NCBI GenBank assembly: GCA_038209965.1
Contig: JBBQXF010000013.1
Coordinates: forward strand, 1-56,132
DNA from: JALONO01 sp038209965
GTDB lineage: Bacteria; Bacteroidota; Bacteroidia; Cytophagales; Thermoflexibacteraceae
Reading direction: 5' to 3'
DNA length: 56,132 nt
Shown: positions 50,993 through 56,132 of the stretch, in pieces
Numbering within the stretch: position 1 is the stretch's first letter
How the letters are laid out: each line of letters starts with the position of its first letter
Translations under genes and position numbers: made by a program
The notes under the pieces: generated by a model
Database searches by the model: none
Told to the model about the DNA's origin: nothing
The model's input: the letters and a program-made list of their open reading frames with translations, nothing else

Positions 50993-51895
50993 ATGATCCG
51001 GCTCGCTTATTCTGACCGTTACACTTTGCAATTGCCGGAGGGCCATCGGTTTCCGATTGCCAAGTACGGTTTGGTGCACGATCAGCTCCGCTATGAGGGG
51101 ACGGCCAGTGAACCGCACTTTGTGGATCCGGGGCTTTGTGCCGAGGACGACGTGCTGCGTATCCATACCCCGGCGTATTATGCCCGGGTGCGCGACCAGC
51201 AACTGAGCCCCACCGAGGTGCGCCGCTTGGGCCTGCCCCAAAGCGAACGGCTCTTCCTCCGATCCCTCAGCAGTGCCAGCGGCACATTGCAAATGGCCCT
51301 GAGTGCGCTCCAGTACGGGATCGGGATGAACTTGGCCGGCGGCACCCACCACGCATTCGCCGACCGGGGCGAGGGCTTTTGTGTGTTCAACGACATCGCC
51401 ATTGCTGCCGCCCACCTGCTGCACCACGGCTTGGCCAAGCAAGTGCTGGTGGTGGATCTGGATGTCCACCAAGGCAACGGCACCGCCCAGATTTTTCGTG
51501 ATGAGCCCCGGGTGTTCACATTCAGTATGCACGGGCGCGACAACTACCCGTTGCACAAGGAACAATCAGACTTGGACATCCCGCTGCCGCCCTTTACCGG
51601 CGATGAGCAGTATTTGGCCCTCTTGCGTCAGCACCTGCCCGCGCTCATCCAGCGGGTAAAGCCTGACGTCATCTTCTTTCAGGCCGGTGTAGATGTGCTG
51701 GCCACTGATCGGTTGGGCAAATTGGGATTGTCCCGGGCGGGTTGCAAAACCCGTGACGAGGTGGTGCTTTCCACTTGCCAGCAGCACCAAATCCCGATAG
51801 TTACTTGCTTGGGCGGCGGCTACTCGGCGCGCCTGATGGATCTGGTCGAGGCCCATTGCAACACTTTCCGGGTGGCATTTTCCTTGTTTTCCTAA
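50993..51895 (+). CDS. Histone deacetylase-family amidohydrolase (class IV-like)
   Basis: 300-aa zinc hydrolase of the arginase/deacetylase superfamily, closest in pattern to HDAC11-like bacterial members. It would remove acyl groups from amines such as acetyl-lysine or acetyl-polyamine. Motifs are LAGGTHHAF (H119, H120), the zinc ligands in VVDLDVHQGNG (D157, H159), D239 in LATDRLG, and the transition-state Tyr 277 in CLGGGYS. GFCVFNDIAIAA is also conserved. The frame opens at a TTG at 50984, but the ATG at 50993 is preferred. It is convergent with the esterase with only seven bases between stops. Confidence 0.88.
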   Translation: MIRLAYSDRYTLQLPEGHRFPIAKYGLVHDQLRYEGTASEPHFVDPGLCAEDDVLRIHTPAYYARVRDQQLSPTEVRRLGLPQSERLFLRSLSSASGTLQMALSALQYGIGMNLAGGTHHAFADRGEGFCVFNDIAIAAAHLLHHGLAKQVLVVDLDVHQGNGTAQIFRDEPRVFTFSMHGRDNYPLHKEQSDLDIPLPPFTGDEQYLALLRQHLPALIQRVKPDVIFFQAGVDVLATDRLGKLGLSRAGCKTRDEVVLSTCQQHQIPIVTCLGGGYSARLMDLVEAHCNTFRVAFSLFS

Positions 51896-51902
51896 ACCAG
51901 CC

Positions 51903-52703
51903 TCATCGTTTTTGGGCAAAGAGCCATGGCAGCAGACCGGGCTCTTTGTAAGCCGGCACCCAACTGGCGTGGTTTTCTTCGGGATATTCCGTGTATTTGG
52001 GCTTGGCCCCGGCCGCTTCCAGCGCCTTGATCATTTCGCGGGAGCGAGCCACCGGGACCACCACATCCTTGGCCCCATGAAAATTCCAGATCGGCACTTT
52101 TTTGGCCAGGACAGCCTTGGCTGGGTCGCCACCGCCACAAATGGGCACCGCCGCCGCAAATTTTTTCGGATAGCGGGTGATCGCATCCCAAGTGCCATAC
52201 CCCCCCATGGACAAACCAGTGATGTACAACCGTTTTGGGTCAATGCGATAGGCTTTGGCCAGTTCATCGATCAGTTCCAGCGTGATGGCAAAGGAGCGAG
52301 CGGGCAGTTGGGCTTGGGCATTGTTGCCTTTCCGCCAGTCCATGTTGGCCCAGTCCAGCCCGGTGGGGCACTGGGGAGCCAGCACAAAGCAAGGATACTG
52401 ATCAAGGTTGGCGGGTTCGGTAAACAGATAAGCGCCATGCACCAGTTGTTTGGTATTGTCATTGCCCCGCTCGCCCGCCCCGTGCAGGAACAGGACGAGG
52501 GGATATTTTTGGTCCGGTTGGTAATTTTTGGGTTTGAGCAACCGGTAGCGCAGCGTATCGCCGAGCGGGCTGCGATAGGTCAATTTCTCATACAGCGAGT
52601 CCACCCGCGCCGACTGGGCATGGGCGAAAGTACTAAGCAAGGCACAAGCTAAACTTAAGGCCCAAATGTGCCAAACAGACGGCGAATGGTGGTTTTTTCT
52701 CAT
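51903..52703 (-). CDS. Exported carboxylesterase/phospholipase-like hydrolase
   Basis: 266-aa alpha/beta hydrolase with a signal peptide (about 1-29, ending FAHAQ). The oxyanion segment LFLHGAGERGNDN is near residue 63. The nucleophile Ser is in YITGLSMGGYGTWD near 150-163, the acid in GAKDVVVPV and the His in ENHASWVPAY. The pattern fits the PHB-depolymerase-like/feruloyl-esterase group seen in Bacteroidota polysaccharide degraders. The ATG at 52703 is chosen because the upstream codons lack a signal. The true ester is unknown. Confidence 0.82.
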   Translation of the reverse strand: MRKNHHSPSVWHIWALSLACALLSTFAHAQSARVDSLYEKLTYRSPLGDTLRYRLLKPKNYQPDQKYPLVLFLHGAGERGNDNTKQLVHGAYLFTEPANLDQYPCFVLAPQCPTGLDWANMDWRKGNNAQAQLPARSFAITLELIDELAKAYRIDPKRLYITGLSMGGYGTWDAITRYPKKFAAAVPICGGGDPAKAVLAKKVPIWNFHGAKDVVVPVARSREMIKALEAAGAKPKYTEYPEENHASWVPAYKEPGLLPWLFAQKR

Positions 52704-53754
52704 GGTTGATAGCTTACAAGTCCCGTCCATGGACAGTGATCGGGCCGCTAAGGAGACAAATTAGGGTGATTTTATTGAAAATTTTAAGACAATGGTATCA
52801 ACATCATCAATTGATCCACCTGAACTAAATTTTGGCAGAAAATAAAAGACTTTGATTCAAATAATGCGCCAAAAGCGCTAAATACGAAGTCTGCTACGGT
52901 ACTTTTTTACAAAGTTACCTAATATTTCTACTAATATGAAGCTTTTAACCGGCGAAAGTTTTGGTGTGCTAGCCTTTTGAAAATCCAGCAGTTTTTTGTT
53001 TTGCCATAAAAGTATTGCATTGGGAGCATGGAATTGGTCAAGGATCCCTATCAGCGGTTGCGCGAGGTTCAAGATAAGCAGCAGCATGACCATGTAAAGA
53101 TTGCCGCACGCTGACGTATTCGGGTAAAAGCCCTCAGGACATCGCCACGTGCCGGCATAGATGGGGTGGCAAACGGTGGCCATTATCATACGAAGTTTAA
53201 GGTTTTTGCAACTTACTTGTCCGATCACAGGCCTACCAGTGTGCACCGACCGAAGCCCAAAGAGGTTTGGTGACCGAACGGGAAACCAACCCGTACCAGA
53301 CCAAGCAAAGAAATCTGGGCTCACATGCGGAAATGAGTGGCTTGGCATGAATTATGAGCACGGACACCGTGTAAGGTGCCTCAAAATAGTATCTTATAAT
53401 TTACGTGTGTTGTTCCAGTTCACTCTTGGACTAATTACATTTGTTGGCAGTTATTCTGGGAGTTTAGATGAGCAGCCAAATTGGGAGTCGGCACCTCGGC
53501 GATTTTCTCTATGGCGGATGTGGTACACCAAGAGATTTTAGGAAAAGGACTTCGGCCCCTTTTCCGACATGGTTGGCCTTTCCTCTTGCTCCTCAAAAGG
53601 GTTCCTGTTTTTTGTTCAGAGAGTCTAATTTTTATCATCTGGTTTATAGATTTACCCAAAAATAAAATTTATTCTACAAAGTATTGCGATCGTACCCATT
53701 CACAATACAATCAGTAGCAAATATTTACACTTTATACTTTAAATTCGTTAAGGC
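52704..53754. other. 1.05-kb gene-poor scar
   Basis: No convincing gene is present. A minus-strand frame at 52878-53348 has unlikely composition. A short plus-strand frame near 53028 (MELVKDPYQRLREVQDK) looks coding-like for about 29 codons and then stops. Composition changes from host-like at the left to AT-rich at about 53650. It may be an old integration scar. Confidence 0.45.
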
Positions 53755-55566
53755 ATGGAAAAGCCAACAAATCTGAACCCTTTCGAGCAGAAATATGTTG
53801 CGAGCCCAAATGGAAATGAGCTTCACCACTTAGAGCAAACTATTCCTTTAGAGGAGTTTTTAAAACTTAGGCAGGAACTCCTTGAAAAACAGGCTTCTAT
53901 GGAAAATCGTCTTTGGATAGATTCTAGTTTAGGGCGGTTTGATGATATTTTGCGGCTTAATTTTAACAACACACTTGAGAGTTTTTCTGATAATATCATT
54001 CAGCATATTTGTCAAGTGCTTCGTGCCGTGCATGGTGCTTTTTTTATTATCGAAGATAACACCATCGAGGCAATGGGCGGCTATGCTTGTACCATAGAAA
54101 CGATGGCAGTCAGCCGGTTCAAAATTGGTGAAGGCATTATCGGGCAGGCGGTCAAATCTAAGGAAATGCTCACGTTTGAGAACTTAGAAACACGCTTAGA
54201 TTCATCTTTGGGGCGTTTGGTAGCATCTTGTTTGACAGTATTTCCACTCATTTTTAACCAAGAAGTATATGGAGCTATTGAGCTTACAACACTTAAAAAG
54301 TTGGAAGAAAAAGAAGTAGAGCTGTTGAATCGAATATGCAGAAATACAGCATCTTTCTTACAAAGTTTTATTAGTAATAGGCAAACAAAGCAACTTTTGG
54401 AAGCAACACAACAGCAAACCGAAGAGCTACGCACCCAAGAAGAGGAGTTACGCCAAAGCATGGAAGAATTGCAAACCCTACAAGAGGAAGCTATTCGCAA
54501 AAATATAGAGCTTGACGGATTTGTAAAAGCAATCAATAGCACGTTGGCCACTATAGAGTTTGACATGAACGGGAGGATACGCAATGCCAATACTAAATTT
54601 CTTTCATTGATGGGATATGCACTCGACGAGGTATTGGGATTGTATCATAGCACATTTGTCAGTACTGAATATGCCAAATCAGAAGAATACAAAAAGTTTT
54701 GGGAAAATTTGAACAAAGGGCTGGTGCAAACCAGTTCAGACTTTAAGAGATTTACCAAAAGCGGCGAAGTCGTTTGGTTAAGTGCCACTTACACGCCTAT
54801 TTTGGATACAAATGGTGTCCCTTTCAAAGTCTTAAAACTAGCACTTGACAACACCGCGAGCAAGCTACAGTTTTTGGACACAAAGTGGCAGATGGAGGCG
54901 ATTAACAAATCTTTTGCAGTTATTGAGTTTGACTTGGACAGCACTATCCGTACTGCCAATGAAAATTTTCTGAACACGATTGGTTATAGATTGGACGAAG
55001 TCAAAGGGCAAAAACATAGGATGTTTGTTGCTAAAGAAAATCAAAATGAGGCATACCAACACTTGTGGGACAGTTTGAGGGAAGGAAAGTTTCAGGCCGG
55101 AGAGTTTCCAAGAGTTAGCAAGACAGGGAAAGAAATTTGGATAAATGGTAGTTATAACCCCATTTTCAATGCCGAAGGCAAACCCTACAAAATAGTAAAA
55201 TATGTGAGTGATGTCACTAAACAAAAGGCGTTCAAGCGCGAAATGGAGCAATATATCGAGTTTTTCCACGAAAATAACCCGATTTTGGAGTTGGACTTGA
55301 AAGGAAGTATATTATTCATCAATGATTCGGCGAAAATACTTTTGGAGATTCCTTCGGAAAGCCTTGTGCCCAAAACTTTTGATGAACTATTGGCAAATAC
55401 CCACGGCATTTATTTTCAGCAGATCCAAGAAGAATTGTTAAAAAATAAAACCACGAAATTAGTACTTACAAGTCTTACCAAATCTTCGTTGCGATTGGCA
55501 TGTATGTTTGCTTTGATAGAGGACTTATCGGGTAAGCCGTTGAAAATTGCAATGTTGGTGAAATAA
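53755..55566 (+). CDS. GAF-PAS-PAS sensory protein without output domain
   Basis: 603-aa soluble sensor. A GAF-like domain at about 60-210 (FIIEDNTIEAMGGYAC, GEGIIGQAVKSKE) is followed by a Glu/Gln-rich coiled coil at about 215-265. Two PAS domains follow at about 270-370 and 380-495, each with the FDMNGRIRNANTKFL / FDLDSTIRTANENFL start and a YTPI or YNPI core. A shorter PAS-like tail follows (FHENNPILELDLKGSILFIN). The gene ends without kinase, cyclase or receiver. It is AT-rich compared with the rest of the window, and a related GAF gene begins 29 bases later. It likely passes a signal to a partner encoded outside the window. Confidence 0.82.
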   Translation: MEKPTNLNPFEQKYVASPNGNELHHLEQTIPLEEFLKLRQELLEKQASMENRLWIDSSLGRFDDILRLNFNNTLESFSDNIIQHICQVLRAVHGAFFIIEDNTIEAMGGYACTIETMAVSRFKIGEGIIGQAVKSKEMLTFENLETRLDSSLGRLVASCLTVFPLIFNQEVYGAIELTTLKKLEEKEVELLNRICRNTASFLQSFISNRQTKQLLEATQQQTEELRTQEEELRQSMEELQTLQEEAIRKNIELDGFVKAINSTLATIEFDMNGRIRNANTKFLSLMGYALDEVLGLYHSTFVSTEYAKSEEYKKFWENLNKGLVQTSSDFKRFTKSGEVVWLSATYTPILDTNGVPFKVLKLALDNTASKLQFLDTKWQMEAINKSFAVIEFDLDSTIRTANENFLNTIGYRLDEVKGQKHRMFVAKENQNEAYQHLWDSLREGKFQAGEFPRVSKTGKEIWINGSYNPIFNAEGKPYKIVKYVSDVTKQKAFKREMEQYIEFFHENNPILELDLKGSILFINDSAKILLEIPSESLVPKTFDELLANTHGIYFQQIQEELLKNKTTKLVLTSLTKSSLRLACMFALIEDLSGKPLKIAMLVK

Positions 55567-55595
55567 ATTTGACAGCAAAAACGGGTGAAAGTGAG

Positions 55596-56132
55596 ATGAA
55601 AACCCTGCAAGAAAAGACAGTAAAAGTAATTGTTAATTTTGCCACTTTGGATCAGAAAAATGGACATCCTGCACAACCAGTGCCTGACTCTTCCGTACAG
55701 TACGAGTCATTTTCTTATTTTGCTGACATCATGCGTTGGGAAGAAAATGAAAATCTCACCTCTTGGACAGAGCGATTGTTGATTCATTTGGTGAGGTACC
55801 TCAAAGGAGTGCAAGGTGCAATTTATACTGCTGACAATCAAAAACAAACCCTGCAGTTTGCGGGCGGCTTTGCCTTGGAACAAATTACCAATCTCAAGCA
55901 CGAAATCAAATTTGGTGATGGTATCGTAGGGCAGGTAGCGAAAAGTCAAGAAAAATTTACCATTCACGACCCTAAGCGATTCAAAGCAAGCAGTAGTAAG
56001 CCTTTTCTTAATATTGCAGGTGTTTTGGTTGTCCCGCTTGTCTATAACTACATCACGCGCGGTGTTTTAGAAGTTACCTTCACCAAAGCACCAGAAAATA
56101 CCTCTGTCCAAATCGTAGAAACATTAGCAGAA
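55596..56132 (+). CDS. GAF-domain protein, 3' cut by window edge
   Basis: From the ATG at 55596 the frame stays open for 179 codons to the last base. A GAF-like domain is visible from about 60 on: RYLKGVQGAIYTADNQKQ, KFGDGIVGQVAKSQEKFTIH and VLVVPLVYNYITRGVLEVTF. It resembles the GAF region of the preceding gene and shares its AT-rich codon use, so the two form a probable co-transcribed sensor set. An in-frame TTG nine codons earlier is another possible start. The rest of the protein, possibly with an output domain, lies beyond the window. Confidence 0.8.
   Translation, partial: MKTLQEKTVKVIVNFATLDQKNGHPAQPVPDSSVQYESFSYFADIMRWEENENLTSWTERLLIHLVRYLKGVQGAIYTADNQKQTLQFAGGFALEQITNLKHEIKFGDGIVGQVAKSQEKFTIHDPKRFKASSSKPFLNIAGVLVVPLVYNYITRGVLEVTFTKAPENTSVQIVETLAE

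Noticed and set aside
52878..53348. 156-aa minus-strand frame in the gene-poor region
   Set aside because: Residue composition is erratic and no domain or sensible start is visible; it is probably random open sequence in a scar.
1..56132. CRISPR arrays, rRNA or tRNA genes
   Set aside because: No regularly spaced direct repeats, rRNA-like stretches or convincing cloverleaf sequences were seen.

Overview
The window looks like a chromosomal segment of a non-Bacteroidales Bacteroidota (Cytophagales- or Saprospirales-like; the exact order is not resolvable here). Support comes from a TonB-dependent receptor with a carboxypeptidase-like plug extension, a PorT-type outer-membrane barrel, DUF2911 and DUF1573 proteins, a mevalonate-pathway decarboxylase, near absence of Shine-Dalgarno sites, and -7 boxes of the TAnnTTTG type. 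Most genes are G+C-rich with frequent GGCC and GATCG words. I see no rRNA, tRNA or CRISPR.

Layout. 1-0.5 kb: AT-rich 3' end of an unknown gene. 0.8-9.8 kb: a methyltransferase, a small 57-aa protein divergent from an XRE/S24 (LexA-like) regulator across an AT-rich palindromic region, a GNAT, a SPOR lipoprotein, mvaD with a small CxxC membrane protein, an orphan histidine kinase, a MoeB-rhodanese fusion and an esterase. 10-24.8 kb: outer-membrane barrel, methyltransferase, ilvC, a membrane SpoIIE phosphatase, a CPBP protease-like protein, a TonB receptor, the Sua5-type tRNA t6A enzyme, GNAT, an exported VOC protein, truB-ribF and a Tat-exported Gfo/Idh/MocA oxidoreductase.

25.1-28.2 kb is a decayed AT-rich island: an hsdM pseudogene with several lesions abutting an IS982-type transposase remnant, a BAAT-type hydrolase behind a Crp/Fnr-like gene with no visible start codon, and an IS1182-type remnant. 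28.5-44 kb returns to host composition: an overlapping phytanoyl-CoA dioxygenase/aldo-keto reductase pair with a divergent AraC regulator, a lipoprotein hydrolase, an unknown membrane protein, gcdH, two tandem clpP genes, an exported superoxide dismutase, DUF1573, a lipid kinase, an MFS permease divergent from uxaB, and a proteasome-like Anbu protease with Thr directly after the initiator Met.

44-52.7 kb is dominated by envelope proteins: a Cys-rich lipoprotein, DUF2911, VOC, and two adjacent M14 carboxypeptidase paralogues. The second paralogue has intact catalytic residues. The first has lost or transposed nearly all of them, and both carry Asp-rich calcium-type loops. A class IV-like histone deacetylase and an esterase follow. 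52.7-53.75 kb is a gene-poor scar, and from 53.75 kb to the edge lie AT-rich GAF/PAS sensor genes with no output domain in view.

The strongest candidates for something under-described are the active/inactive M14 pair with EF-hand-like loops, the orphan Anbu protease, and the S24 regulator with its divergent 57-aa partner. All identifications are by reading motifs; no database search was run.
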